A DNA stretch of 64,000 nt from Macrotis lagotis (GCF_037893015.1 NC_133663.1:4167378-4231377); one strand, 5' to 3'; positions 10,866 through 24,755 are shown, counted from the stretch's first letter. Numbers and translations are program-made. Notes: a model not told the origin generated them from the sequence alone.

Positions 10866-10975
10866 GAAGGAACCTTTTTTTTCCCATCAAAGTGCCATTT
10901 TTCATTATCATTAATCCAGATGAAACCTTCTGTGAAGTTTCAGCCATGTGGCAGCTCTATGTCTAATTCTTAACA
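10866..10975 (-). repeat. Copy B of an unnamed inverted pair
   Basis: Its reverse complement contains 'tttcatctggattaatgata' and 'atgaaaaatggcactttga', related to copy A at 10040-10150. Both copies look like decayed coding DNA of unknown origin. Confidence 0.5.
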
Positions 10976-11400
10976 TTCATTCCAAGGTGAAGAGGAGCGC
11001 TTGCGTTCTGGAGGGAGCAGACTCTCTAGCTCTGTAAGGAGCAAGTTCCAGAACCATAATTGTGTGGCTCTGAGCCCAGGAGCAAGGGTGGGGCTATGGG
11101 GAGAGAGGACTGGGGGGTGAGGGGGGATCAGTTTTAACCTTTAACCCTGCACATGTCTGTAGGGAAATAAAGAGTGAAATCAAGAGGGAGCCAAAATTCA
11201 TTCAGTCTGAATCTGTAGAACCTCAGTGGGTTGAGTGGTTGAGGCCAGGATCGATCTACCAAATCTACCAAAACTCAAACCACAACTAATTCAGCAGACC
11301 AGGCAGGTCCAACACAAAGTACAGAGCGGTAGGATGAACAAATTTCTTAGATCTTTGGGTGTACCAAAACCTGACAGACTGAGGAATGAAAGTAATGGTA

Positions 11401-11520
11401 AAGCCCTGGAGTCAGGAGTCCCTGAGTTCAAATCTGACCTCAGACACTTAATAATTACCTAGCTGTGTGACCTCAAGCAAGTCACTTAACCCCATTTGCC
11501 TTGCAAAAACTTAAAAAAAA
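11401..11520 (+). mobile_element. 5'-truncated SINE with TSD
   Basis: The tRNA-like head is missing. The copy starts at 'aagccctggagtcagg' and runs to 'ttgccttgcaaaaactta' plus an A tail. Near-identical 10-mers flank it: 'agtaatggta' (11391-11400) and 'agtagtggta' (11521-11530). This is consistent with a 5'-truncated insertion. Confidence 0.85.
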
Positions 11521-12591
11521 AGTAGTGGTAAGACATAAAGAACAGAAGCTCAGACCAGTCTTTATCCCCCTCTCCCAAAGGTGTGTGGAGTTTAACACGT
11601 TACAAAGTCCAAATTCAAAAAATAGGCTAGAAAAAAGCGTAAACAATAACAAAAAAGAATCTTTCCATAAAAAACAACTGCGGTGATAGGGAAACTCAAG
11701 ATACAAGGTCAGAAGAAACAAAGACCTGAAAACAGCTAAAGACAAAGATTCAAAGCAAAATGCAGATTGGAACAACCCCCCCCCCCCCCCAAAGAAAGAC
11801 TAGAAGCACTGAAGATTAAGAAGAATCAAATGAGAATAATAGAGGAAAAATGGGGGGGGGCAAATGAGACCTATGTAAGAAAATTAGGGAAAAGGAATAG
11901 TTTAGTAAAAAAGAAGACATAAAAATGCTGAGGAAAATGTCCTCAAAAATCAGAATAATTGTGCATACATCTAAAAAATTGGAAAAATAATAAACTCCCC
12001 AATTAAATACCAAAATGTAATCCTTAAAATCAAAAGTGACTGATAAAATTAAAAAAGAAAAAGCTGAACTAATAAAACTAGAAGTGAATTTTTGTTTATG
12101 TTTTTTAAAAAAAGATAAAACATTGGTTAACTTGATTTTTAAAAAAGAAAAAATTAAATTATCAATTTAAAGTATGAAAAGAATGAGTTTATAACCAATA
12201 AAGATAAAATGAAAGCCATTCCTAAAACCATATTTATTATCTCTAAGCCAAATGTAAAGGAAATGAATGAATATCTGCAAAATATAGACATTTCCCAGAA
12301 AAACAAAACAGGAAATAAAAAATTTTTAAATAACCCTATTCTAGAAAAAAGAAATTGAACAATCTATAAATGAACTCTTTAAGGAAAAAAAATCTACCGA
12401 CCAGATGAATTTACAAATGAATTCTACCAAACATTTAAAGAACAATTTAATACTAATACTACGTAAACTATTTAAAAATTAGAGGTAAAAGAGCCCTACT
12501 AAATTACTTTTATGATGCAAATATGGCTCTGACTGTTAAACCAGTGAGAGTCAAAGCAGATAACAGGAACTATAGAGCAATTTCCTCACTA

Positions 12592-12622
12592 TGTATATAT
12601 ATATACATATATATATATATTT
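12592..12622. repeat. (TA)n-rich microsatellite
   Basis: An alternating TATATA/TACATA tract lies inside the L1 remnant. A similar ATATAT-rich tract lies at about 12846-12885. Confidence 0.85.
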
Positions 12623-13339
12623 TGAAACAAGGTTTTTAATAATATACTACCAAGGAGATTACAACTATAAATCAGAAAGATCATCCATTATAAACAGACT
12701 ATAATTATACCAGGAATGTAGTGTTGGTTCAATAATTAGGAAAATTATAAGTAGAAATGATAATATCAATAACAAAAAATAAAAACTATATAATTATTTC
12801 AATGAAAAGACAAAACACATCCCTGTTAATACATTAGAAAGCGTATATACACATATATCTATACCTATATATATATAGAGAGAGAGATATGAAAATGAAC
12901 CCTTTCTCAAAATTACAAGTAGTGTCTTTTTAAAATTAAAAACAATTATGATCTGCAAGGGGGATAAACTAGAAGCCCTTCTAGCCAGATCAGGAGAAAA
13001 GCAAGTGTGTTCTTTATGACCATTATTATTCAATAATGCATCAGAAATGCTAACTACAGCAATAATATCAGAAAAATACATTGAAAGAATAAGCATAAGT
13101 TACAAAGAAAACTATTCCTTTTTTTTTTCAAATGATAAAATGGTTTACTTAAAGAAATCTAGAAAGTCAATTAAAAGCTAGTGGAAAGAATTGACAAAGT
13201 TGCAGGATATAAAATCATCAGCATTTCTATATATGATCCACAAAACCTAACAGTAAGAGATCAAAAAAGAAATTCCAATTAAAATAATTACAGAGACTAT
13301 AAAATACTTGGAAGTCAATCTGCCAAGATACACATAGAA

Positions 13340-13560
13340 ACTGATAGCACTAGAGAGAGCAATGGATAGACTGTAAGACTTATAATCAAGAAAACATTAG
13401 TTTCAAATCCACACGCAGACAATGATTTGCTGCATGATGGTTTTGAAAACTACCTTTACATGTATTTGAAACCCAGGGTTGTTGTGAGAATCAAGTGAGA
13501 TAATAATTGTAAAGGGTCTGGCACATAGTAAGTGCTATGTAAATATTTACTACTAATTAC
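13340..13560 (+). mobile_element. MIR-like SINE with foreign 31-bp patch
   Basis: The head ('gagagcaatggatagac'), middle ('agtttcaaatccac') and 3' part ('cccagggttgttgtgagaat', 'gggtctggcacatagtaag') are MIR. The central stretch expected between them is missing. In its place, 13441-13471 matches an L1 tail seen at 10755-10785 (30 of 31 bases). Confidence 0.65.
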
Positions 13561-14199
13561 TATTAATATTGTTATCATTATAATTATACAATTATAAAAC
13601 TCTCCGCACATAAATACAGAACTAAATTCCTGGAGAGATATTAATTTCTCATGGGTAGGCCACGCAATATAAGAAAAATGACAATACTTCAAAAATTAAT
13701 TTACTTCTTCAATTCTAAAACAACCAAACTACCACTAAATTTTTTTATAAATCTAGAAAAATAATAGCAAAATCATCTGGTTGGAAAAAAATAAAAAATA
13801 TCAAAGGAATTTAAGGAAAATACGGAAAGGGACAGAGTCTAACAGTACTGATCCCAAATTATTTTACAAAACTATAACCAACAAAACATAATACAGATAC
13901 AAATGAGCACAACAAATAATGTTTGATAAATCCAATGATTCTAACCGTTAGAGCAGGAACTATTTAGCAAAAAATTTTGAGAAAACTGAAAAGTAGACTG
14001 ATATATGGGCTCATACCATATACCAAGAAAAACTCCAAATAGGTACATGATTTAGTCATAAAGGGTAATACCATAAGCAAAATAGTGGAGCATCAAAGAA
14101 ATTAATTTTGCCATTTTCATTCATTCCTTTATTCAATAATGGAAATTGTCTCTCTTCCTCTCTTCCCAGGGACTTTAAACCTTCTCTTTTATCCAACCA

Positions 14200-14325
14200 G
14201 CTTCTATCAAATACCAGGCAGTGGAGTATACCATAGGGATATAAAAATACATCTCTACTTTCTAAGAACCTACATTTTACTGGGGATGGGGATAGATCTC
14301 AAGATATAAACAAATAAACAAATCC
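14200..14325 (-). mobile_element. L2 LINE 3' fragment, antisense
   Basis: 'caaataccaggcagtgga', 'aagaacctacattttactgg' and 'aagatataaacaaataaac' are the antisense reading of the L2 3' end. It is an old copy. Confidence 0.6.
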
Positions 14326-14787
14326 ATGATAATTTCTTCATTTTTTCCCATCCTTCCTTTCCCCCATCAGAGGGGAGAACAAAGAGAGAAAAACAGAATC
14401 ACAATGATGCCATTGCTCATCTAGGGATCCAATTAAAGATTCAGAACCCCAAATCAATGAGCATTAACTTAATATGGCGACAAGAATAGGCATTGAGAAA
14501 ATCTTGAGTTGATTCAACTGGGCAAAGTTGCAGTAGAATCAGCCTCAAACCTCCCCATCAATATTCCCATGTCAATCATCTGTTCCTCCAATGGAATCTC
14601 ATAGCAAGTGGTTTCTTCCTCTCCTGGACAGCTGAAGTTTTCAAAAACCATTTGGATAAAATAAGGTAAAGAAGAAATAGGATCAACTGAGGAAGAAGAA
14701 CCTCTAAGCTAGAATAATTACAGGTGACTCTGAAATGGGCAGGGGTTCATTGTTGCAGCTGGAGGGGTTCTGAATGAAAGGGGAGGG

Positions 14788-14788
<1 letters not shown>

Positions 14789-14848
<60 letters not shown>
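14789..14848 (+). repeat. (AG)n microsatellite
   Basis: A near-pure AG tract of about 60 bp. Such mirror-symmetric purine tracts can form triplex DNA. Confidence 0.95.
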
Positions 14849-14851
<3 letters not shown>

Positions 14852-15535
14852 TTTTCATGTGTTGCTATAATTGTTCACTTTCCCAATGGGTCTTTCATTT
14901 CCATGCTATAAGTTCCATTATATTTGGTAAAGAAAAATGAAGTCATAATGCTTTATACTAAGAAGCTAGATATATGTGCCTGTATGTATGAGTGTAGGTA
15001 ATTAATCTGCACTGCTGAAGGGATTTTTCACAATGTGTATGGGGGGGGGGTCCCCAATGTATGACACCATAAACCAAATCAAAACCAAAAAATATGTCAC
15101 ATACACACATGCATATTTCCATACTCCAAATCATTTTAGCCATGTAAATTCCTTCTGCCAAAAAAAAAATGCATTACCTGCTGGGAGTTTTAAAAGATGT
15201 CAGGTTTTTAGTCCTAAATATCTCTGAACTTGTCCAGACTGGTCTTCCATGAGCCTTCATTTCAAGCTTTCCTAGCTTGATCAGACCTGTCAGAGCTCTG
15301 CTCTAAGATTATAATCATCTAAGTCTCAGGACCAGTTCCCTCTTATTTCTGAATCCAAAAACTAAAGACTCCATGGCTAGAATTCATTCTTCCCCTCAAA
15401 GATATCAGTCACCCAAGTGTCTCCAATTTAGAACAAAAAAAGAGAAATCAACGATGGTCTAATCTTTATTATATTATTTATTTTGTTATAGAACCTAATT
15501 TTTCTTGCGTGCAAACATGCATCCTACTCTCAGAA

Positions 15536-15645
15536 GAATGTAAGCTTCTTGAGGGCAGGGGGTGCCTTGTTTGCTGTATCCTCATTATCCAGTACAGAAC
15601 CTGGCACAGAATGTACTCAAATACATCAGTCTTGGTTGAATGGTA
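15536..15645 (+). mobile_element. L2 LINE 3' end
   Basis: 'agaatgtaagcttcttgagg', 'gcagggggtgccttg', 'agaacctggcacagaatgta' and 'cttggttgaatg' are the L2 3' terminal phrases in order. Confidence 0.8.
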
Positions 15646-15649
15646 GTCC

Positions 15650-15790
15650 TAGGAGACAGGGAGATGAAGCAGAAGAGCCCCCATTTGGCCTCAAATTCTC
15701 ATCTGGACCTCAGTTTCCTCATTTGCAAAATAATGGGTTTGGTCTGGTTGGCCTATGAGGCTCTTTCCAGATCCACATCTCCCATCATGG
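15650..15790 (+). mobile_element. MIR fragment
   Basis: 'ggacctcagtttcctcattt', 'gcaaaataatgggtttgg' and 'gaggctctttccag' resemble the MIR 3' half. The copy is old and partial. Confidence 0.55.
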
Positions 15791-15799
15791 TCTGGGTTC

Positions 15800-17740
15800 A
15801 CAAGCTACAGAGAGTCCTGGCATCTGAATTCCTCATAACCAAGTGCTTGCTCCCCAAGTCTCAGACTCAAATTTTAAACAGAACAATGAGACACAAAATT
15901 CTTTAAACTGCCACCACATCCCGGGTCTCTCAACAATTCAGGAGCTAGCTGAATGACAGGACTTCAAAATACATGTGTAAGAGACATATAGCCAAGTATC
16001 TCAAGTCCTGCAAATGATGCCAACTGAGTCCAAGGCAGTCCTGAAGCTGGAGCAGGGATGAGCCCCTGGGGGACCATGGGCCAGTGCTGATGGGCTGGAA
16101 AGTGGGAAGCAGCAGCAGCTTTCACAGTGTCAGTAACAATAAAGGCATATCATGCATTTCAAAACAGTTTTATTCACTTTGAAAATTAATGCCAGGCATG
16201 AGAAATGGCTTTTGGCTCTGCTCACTCCTGGTAAGCCTGCCCAGTATCATGGCTGTCTTTCTCTGAGTGCCCATGGGTCCAGCTCTCTTAACCTCACCAT
16301 GTCCCCAGTGAGGGAAAAAAGAACTGGGGGTGGGGGAAATAACAAATGGCTTTAATGAAACTCCCCATGTCCCACAATTGCTATTGATTGTGTGTTGAGG
16401 TTCAGACCTGATAACCAGAACCCCCCTGATAGCAAGAAGGATGATGAAGGTTGGCCATGGGAGGGAACATAAATCAAGAGAAGCCTCAGCTTGTCTGGGT
16501 CAGGAGGAGGTGTCCCCCCCCAATCTCTCAGAATGCAAGAGACTTGTTTTAGACTCTACCTACCTTCCCCTCCCTGAAGCTTCCTTCAGAACCAAGTAAT
16601 CCGGTCTTTTGGGTCTTTTTATTAATATACACACACATACACACACACACACAGACACACACACAAACACACACCCCTCCTATCAAAGCTAAGGAAAAGG
16701 AAGCATTAAGAGATGAAATTCATCTCTTTCTAAGCACAAGGACACTGCAAATTAAAATAAATGGAGAAAGATGCTTGTCATGGAAAAAGAAAATCTATTC
16801 CACTTATAAACCACAGCAGTATTTTCTCTCCTTTGAGTTCTCATTAAACCATAAGAAATATTTTTCACTCAATTAGTATTTTGGCTGTGGAGATAGAGAG
16901 TCTCTGGGAAAGGTCATTAGAGTTCCCAATGAGACAGTCACATAAAGTCATCTTTTCTGGGTGTGCAGAATGAACCTTTGGGGGCTTTCCATTTACAGCC
17001 ATCTTTTTTTGCAAAGCTGCCTAGTCATTATGTTTTCTCTACTGAAGCAGTCAGAAGGTCTGCACTATTGCAGGAGAGCATCCATAGGCATGGCATTGGT
17101 CAGCTTAAATCTTATCCCTTCTTGCAACCATAAGAAACTTCCTGAGAACCAATTGAAAGGAAAGTCTCTCTCTGGTCCTCCTCCCATCTGTCTAATCAGA
17201 AAAATCCAGCCATTGTCTGTGGATCACAGGGTGGGAAGCTTTGCCCATGGGAGGATCTCCCACATGCACTCTGCATACAGTAGGGAAAAGAGCTAATAAG
17301 GAATGTTGATAAGTCAGCAATGTAACAGAGAGAATTCCAATGGGACTTCCTCACTAACTTCTCCCCCAGTCTCATATAGAAACCTATACTTTATAACAAT
17401 GTCATTTATTATTTGTCCTGGATCTATACTTACTACTCAAGAGATGAAACAGTGGTTCTTTAAGGGCTTTAATGGAGAATAAGCTCAATAGAGTCAATGG
17501 TCTAATACGGCAACCAGGGAAATTAATGCTCTATTTTAGGTGACCTTAAGAGAAAATGTCTGTGATGAGGATGATGATACTTCCCTGTGCTTTGTGACTA
17601 AACAAGAACTGAGCTAGCCATTCATTTCTAGTAGCCTAGTTTAGGAAAGGCATTAACAGCTGATGGAGTGTCCAGAGGAGGAGGATCGGGAAGGTAAAGA
17701 TAGCTTAAAACCGACAAACCAACAGGTTAAAAGAACTGCG
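15800..17740. other. Gene-free sequence with a possible conserved stretch
   Basis: Apart from an AC microsatellite near 16.63 kb, no repeat or exon is recognised. The stretch at about 16720-16930 is unique and of balanced composition, and contains a RUNX-type 'aaaccacag' near 16808. It is a weak candidate for a conserved noncoding element. Confidence 0.4.
16626..16676 (+). repeat. (AC)n microsatellite
   Basis: Imperfect ACACAC repeats with occasional T and G interruptions. Confidence 0.9.
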
Positions 17741-17749
17741 GATATGTAG

Positions 17750-18005
17750 ACAAGAGATGACAAGACTAAGTGACATCATGATAACTTGACCTTGTATTGC
17801 AAAACTGTCATGTGGAAGGAATCGACTTGATCCGCTGGGTCTCAGAGGGCAGGAGTAGGAGCTATGGATGGGAGGTGCATAGGTACCCATTCAAGACTGA
17901 TGCAAGGAAAGACTTTGACAATGAAAGCTTGTCCAAAGTGAAAGGGATTGCCTATGGAGATGTTGGGTTATCCTTCATTGGAAATATTTGAGTAGACGAT
18001 AGATG
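17750..18005. mobile_element. Old interspersed repeat, family not assigned
   Basis: 'agactgatgcaaggaaag', 'gacaatgaaagcttgtccaa' and 'ggattgcctatgg' match the wording of a dispersed vertebrate repeat whose other copy here is at about 57.0-57.13 kb ('ggaatgggctgcctcagg'). I cannot fix its class. Confidence 0.4.
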
Positions 18006-18129
18006 AGCAGAAGTAGGACTGGAACCCAGTACTTTCTCCCAGTCTGGCTTGCTACCCAAGATCAAAAAAGCATAAGAAGGGAATCATACAATCACTTCTC
18101 ATCATTTGATCACCCTAGTAAGCCATCTG

Positions 18130-18566
18130 TCACAATTTTTCACTTAGAATATTGCAGATGATTAATTGGTCTTCCTCGCTTCAATCCATCCTCCATTCAG
18201 CTATCTTTCCAGTCTTTGCACACTTCAAACTACTGTCCACTTATGCTTCAAAAACCAGTGATTTTTTTTTAACTTTTCTTCCCAGACAACACTCCAACTC
18301 CTGACCCTGTGTCCTATACCTGGCATGATCTCCCTCTATTTCCTGGCTTCCTTCAAGATTCAGTTGGAATCCCCCTCTTTTCCTATTGCCCTCCCCTCCT
18401 CCCTGCCAGAACCTCCTCTTTCAAATTACTTTCCATTTACACTGTTTATCTGTGGTATGTACATAGCTGTTTGCATGTGGTCAAACCCACTGGACTGTGA
18501 GTTGTAGAGGTCAGGGACCATTCTTTCTACTTTGTGCTTATCACAATCCCTAATACAGAATGAACA
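18130..18566 (+). mobile_element. L2 LINE 3' fragment
   Basis: 'ggcatgatctccctctattt', 'ccttcaagattcagttgga', 'actgtgagttgtagaggtca' and 'caatccctaatacagaatga' follow the L2 3' order. The 5' part (18130-18300) is more decayed. Confidence 0.65.
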
Positions 18567-19310
18567 CTTTTTTTGAAAGATTTTATTTATTTTGTTTTAC
18601 ATTTCCCCCCCTAATCTTACTTCTCTCCCCCCCACCCCCACAGAAGGCAGTCTGTTAGTCTTTACATTGTTTCCTTGGTATACATTGATCTAAGTTGAAT
18701 GTGATGAGAGAGAAATCATATCCTTAAGGAAGAAAAATAAAGTATAAGAGATAACAAGATCAGACAATAAGATCAGGTTTTTTTCTAAATTAAAAGTAAC
18801 AGTCCTTGGTTTTTGTTCAAACTCTACAATTCTTTCTCTGGATACAGCTGGTATTCTCCATTGCAGACAGTCCCAAATTGTCCCTGATTGTTGAGCCGAT
18901 GGAATGAGCAAGTCCATCAAGGCTGATCATCACCCCCATGTTGCTGTTAGGGTGTACAATGTTTTTCTAGTTCTGCTCATCTCACTCAGCATCAGTTCAT
19001 GTAAATCCCTCCAGACTTCCCTGAATTCCCGTCCCTCCTGGTTTCTAATAGAACAATAGTGTTCCATAATATACATATACCACAGTTTGCTAAAGCTATT
19101 CCCCAATTGAAAAACATTCGCTTAATTTACAATTCTTTACCACCACAAACAGAGCTGCTATGAATATTTTTGTACAAGTGATATTTTTACCCTTTTCCAT
19201 CATCTCTTCAGGGGATAGACCCAGTAGTGGTATTGCTGGGTCAAAGGGGATGCATATTTTTGTTGCCCTTTGGGCATAATCCCAAATTGGTCTCCAGAAA
19301 GGCAAAATGA
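18567..19310 (-). mobile_element. L1 LINE 3' part, antisense
   Basis: The reverse complement carries L1 ORF2-end and 3' UTR phrases: 'ggcaaaatgaac' boundary, 'gggcataatccc' (about 19274), 'gtggtattgctgggtcaaag' (about 19226), 'acagagctgctatgaatatt' (about 19149), and 'ctgctcatctcactcagcat' (about 18973). A minus-strand frame at 19314-19096 keeps a short piece of ORF2 ('AQRATKICIPFDPAIPLLGL'). The left end is T-rich, the complement of the poly(A) tail. This is a different subfamily from the L1 ends at 1 kb and 36 kb. Confidence 0.8.
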
Positions 19311-19589
19311 ACACTTAAATAGTGTTGGATGGCCACTTCTCTTCATTAATATAGAGACAATTCTCAGGTAGCTATTGTGTTGTTCTTTCTAGCCCCCCTC
19401 CTTCTCATCCCCACCTATGGATACACATAAACAATAATTGTAGGCTAGTCACAACAGATCATTTATCAGTTGATATGAGTGAAATACAAATGAAGCCAAG
19501 CTCTTGGCTTCAAGTCCTATCTACAATTTTATTCAAATATCTTTGTGAAATGGGAAATTTTATAATTGTAAGAACACAGGATTCACTGT

Positions 19590-19830
19590 AGAAGCTGGGA
19601 AGCACAATGGATAGAACACTGGACTTGGAGTCAGGATGACAAGTTCAAATTCAGCCTCAAACACATACCTGCTAGCTTGTGACACTAAAGTCATTTAAAT
19701 TGGGTTTGCCCTGGTTTCCTCAATCGTAAAATGGGGATATTTATAGAACCTTCCTATTGGGGTTGGTATCATTTCAAATGAGATATTTGTTAAACTCTTA
19801 GCAGATAGTAGGCACTTGATAAATATTTTT
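19590..19830 (+). mobile_element. MIR/CORE-SINE
   Basis: 'agcacaatggatagaacact', 'cttggagtcaggatgacaag', 'tttcctcaatcgtaaaatgg', 'gttggtatcatttcaaatga' and 'agtaggcacttgataaat' give a full-length old tRNA-derived CORE-SINE. Confidence 0.75.
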
Positions 19831-19939
19831 CTTCTTCCAGCAGGAAAGTTGAGGTATCTTCAGAGGCTATAGTTTAAAATTTCCCAACTAAAAAAAAAAA
19901 AAAAGCATCTGGACTCCAACTGAGCCTAATGACCATTTT

Positions 19940-20415
19940 TAAGTCCCTATTACATAACTGGGAGCCATCGTATTTAGTGATAGGAATACAACAAAGACCA
20001 TGAAAACAGCATTTGCCCTCATGGAGTTTATGTTCTGTTGCAGTGATTTAATATGGAGACAGATGAGTAAGGAAAGAACGCTGACCTCTGGGAGGCTCAG
20101 CACAGTCTCTCTGAAGGAGGCAGCACATGATCTGAATCCCAAATGAAGCTGGAAATTCTGATGGATCTGGTGTGGAAGGAACATAGGCAAACCATGACAG
20201 AGCCAGGAGATAGGTAGATCTGGTTGGAATGGAGAGAGAAGGAAAGATAGTCATAGGTCAGGAGAGGTAAGTGATGGAATAAGGAATGGGAATAAGGATG
20301 GGAAGGGCTTGACATGTCACAGTTGGAATTGGTCAGTGTCCATTGGGAACCACAATAGTTTCCTGATTGGGGAAATGACATATTCACATTAAGAAAATCA
20401 TTTTGGGCCAGCATC
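19940..20415 (-). mobile_element. L2 LINE, antisense, right-hand half before ECD insertion
   Basis: 'catttgccctcatggagttt', 'gaaggaacataggcaaacca' and 'gaagggcttgacatgtcac' follow the antisense order of the L2 ORF/3' region. The same L2 resumes at about 22340 after the ECD retrocopy. Confidence 0.65.
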
Positions 20416-20419
20416 AGAA

Positions 20420-22264
<1,845 letters not shown>

Positions 22265-22339
22265 CAGAAGGACTAATCTGTGAGCCCATCAAGAATCAAA
22301 ACAAAAGCAAGAAAGACAAAGACATTTATGTTTGATAAT

Positions 22340-22665
22340 GTATGAAGGATGACTTGGAAGAGGCAGATTGGAAGCTAAGAATCCAAATAGGAGTAGATGG
22401 CACTAGTTTTGGTGGAGCATGAAAACAAAAATGAGATTGGTGGTTGGAAGAATAAAGAGAAGAGCATGGAGACGAGAGATATGGAGGGAGAGTTGGAAAC
22501 CTTTGGCAACTGATTGGATCTGGGAGGTGAAAGAGAATGAAGAGTTGAGCAGCTTCCATGACTGGAAAGAAGGTGGACGCTCCACAGAAATAGGAAGGTT
22601 TGGATGAATTTTGTCAAAGAGCCTGAGTTGCGTTTTGGATATGTTGAATTTGAAAGGTCCATCAG
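22340..22665 (-). mobile_element. L2 LINE, antisense, continuation after ECD insertion
   Basis: 'aactgattggatctgggagg', 'gttttggatatgttgaattt' and 'aaggtccatcagatgtc' match the antisense L2 order seen at 30.6 kb ('ttggctatgttaaatttaag'). They complete the L2 interrupted by the retrocopy. Confidence 0.6.
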
Positions 22666-22667
22666 AT

Positions 22668-22920
22668 GTCTGAGGCAGCTGGGTGTTCAGTGGACAGAGC
22701 GCTGGTCTTGGGAGTCAGAAATACCTGAGTTCAAATATGACCTCAGTCCTTTATTGCTGTGTGATCTTGAGCACGTCACTTCACTCTGTTTGCCTCAGTT
22801 TCCTTATCTGGAAAGGGAAATGAAAAACCACTCTAGTACTTTGCCAAGAAAACTCCAAATGGTGTCAGGGAGAGCCAGTCAATCCTGAAATCAGTCACAA
22901 CAATTAGATGGCTAACTAGA
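22668..22920 (+). mobile_element. MAR1-like SINE (RTE-type tail)
   Basis: A tRNA-like head ('gaggcagctgggtgttcagt') is followed by 'gagttcaaatatgacctcag' and then the RTE/BovB-like tail 'tttgccaagaaaactccaaa' and 'cagtcacaacaatta'. SINEs of this structure use RTE LINEs for movement. Confidence 0.8.
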
Positions 22921-23039
22921 GATGCCCAACAGCAGCTGGTTAACAAGCCAGAGTACATTAAAAGCTGCAATATAAAAATGCAGACAAGAGAAAATTTTCT
23001 GGGTGCAAGTGATTTTTAAAATAGTCATATACAGGTCTG

Positions 23040-23365
23040 GCACAGAGCGACAATGATGTTGATAGTGATGTTTGTCCTTCATTCTCGAGAAGACCATGAA
23101 ATCAGGGAGGTGATGACATTTCAAGCACAAAAATAGAGTTTTAGTGAAGGGGACTGTGCTAAGTCCCCAGTCTCACTTTTTCCTCCAGAGCCATCTGGGT
23201 CCAGTGGTTAGAAATGAATCAAGATGACTGGAGATGGCCCTGGAGGTGAGGCCATCAAGCTGACACAGGTGGTATGTATCAAGTGTCTGACATCAGATTT
23301 GAACTCAGGTCCCCCTGAGTTCAGCTGGTGCTCTATCCCCTGCACCATTTAGCATCCCTTGGCGC
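23040..23365 (-). mobile_element. RTE-derived SINE-like element, antisense
   Basis: The reverse complement of 23050-23220 ('cactggacccagatggctc', 'gtgagactggggac', 'gtcatcacctccctg') is related to the 5' part of the RTE LINE at 31.89-32.05 kb. The segment at 23290-23360 is an antisense SINE ('gatttgaactcaggtccccc', 'ctatcccctgcaccattta'). Confidence 0.6.
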
Positions 23366-23849
23366 ATAATAGGCATCTAACAAGAACTCACTGCTTGAGT
23401 ATTTTATTGAATTCGATAGAGGGTGTAAGGATGAAAGGCTCCAGAAGCCTTGAAAACCCCTTTCTCCTTTGTCTGAAGCAGTGAAAATGTTGCCCTGTCT
23501 GCAGGCAGGCAGATGGGCTCAATGGGTATTGTGGGCATTTTGCAGGGCAATGGCCACAATATTGTCAATTACAATTACCAACCACTTTTCATTCATGCCT
23601 GGTCTCATCTGACCAGGATTTCTCTATTTATCTTTTAGCTTTCTGGGCCATTTGTCTCTGAACTCATTGTGACCTACTTACATTATGTTTCAATCATCTA
23701 GTAGATGAGATTAAAAATGGCAAAAATGATGATGTAATTGGTGTCATATTTTGAGCACTTAAAAAGAAAATGGGCCATCTATCTGAGTCCCTTGGGTGCT
23801 GAGAAGTGAAAATATGCACCCAGACTATTTGAACAGAGTCAAACAGGGG

Positions 23850-24000
23850 ATCCTAGCATCAAAGATCCAGTGCCAAAGGGGAATTTGGAGAGAGGTCATT
23901 GGGTCCAACCCCTGGTTTGTCAGAGGAAATGTGTCTTATCCAAAATTACACAGAGGCAGACCTTGAGTCTGAACCCAGGTCCTCTACCAAATACACAGTA
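23850..24000 (-). mobile_element. MIR-like fragment, antisense
   Basis: 'gagaggtcattgggtccaac', 'aaaattacacagaggcag' and 'tgaacccaggtcctct' have the antisense MIR order. The copy is old and partial. Confidence 0.5.
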
Positions 24001-24594
24001 TCAACAAAACTTCTTGGCAGACCTGTGGGGGGAGAGCCACTTTTAGGAAGGTCACACAGCTCCATGTCCTCAAATCAGGGACCAAAAGTAGGAGTAGTCC
24101 CACAATGGAGTACCATTCCTCCCCCACCCCAGTTCCAGTATCAGTTCCATCAGGGATCCTCAGAGCGGCTGAATCCAACTTTCACTTCCAAATAGCCCCC
24201 AAGGAGAATGAGATAATAAAGATCCACTGGAGTCAATTCTCTGCTAACTTCCCTGCTTAACGGGAGAAGTTATTTCCAAGCAGATATTCAGGTTTCTCAT
24301 TATCTTTGAAGAATCAGATGAGACTTATCACCTTCTGTGACTGGCTGTGACAAGAACGACCTAGTGAAAATGGGTTGGGCAGGGGATTTTACCCTTGAAG
24401 GAAAGAAGAAAACCAATTTGAATCCAAATAATTAGTTGAAAATATAATGCATGAGGTAAGCATTACCTAAACAATGAAGGGCAGACTGGCTTCTCCCCTC
24501 TTAACCCAGATGTGAGGATCAGAGACAGGTAGAATTCACAGTTGAAGACAAAATAAAGACCAAAAAAATCACTTTGAAGGACAGATAGCAGTAT

Positions 24595-24755
24595 TATCAG
24601 TTTAGAGCTAAAAGCGACCCTCAAGATGCTCTAATCCAATTCCCCATTTTGGCAGATGAGGAAACTGAGACCCTGCAGGTTTTAGTGGCACAAGAGACAG
24701 AACTGGGAGTCAAACACATATCTGCCTCCTCTGAATCTAAGTCTTCCCAAGGCCT
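24595..24755 (-). mobile_element. MIR-like fragment, antisense
   Basis: 'tttggcagatgaggaaactg', 'agaactgggagtcaaacaca' and 'gaatctaagtcttccc' follow the usual antisense MIR phrase order. Confidence 0.6.

Larger units (their letters stand above)
10985..14100 (+). mobile_element. Old dismembered L1 (5' part, ORF1 and ORF2 remnants)
   Basis: Lysine-rich, A-rich sequence from about 11.5 to 12.0 kb looks like decayed ORF1. From about 12.06 kb, ORF2-like phrases follow in order: 'cattggttaacttgat', 'gatgaatttacaaatgaatt', 'ctatagagcaatttcctc', 'atcatccattataaacag' and 'tcataccatataccaag'. All frames carry many stops. It is interrupted by a SINE (11401-11520) and a MIR-like unit (13340-13560). The 5' boundary is uncertain, and only 12.06-14.1 kb is confidently L1. 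Confidence 0.65.
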
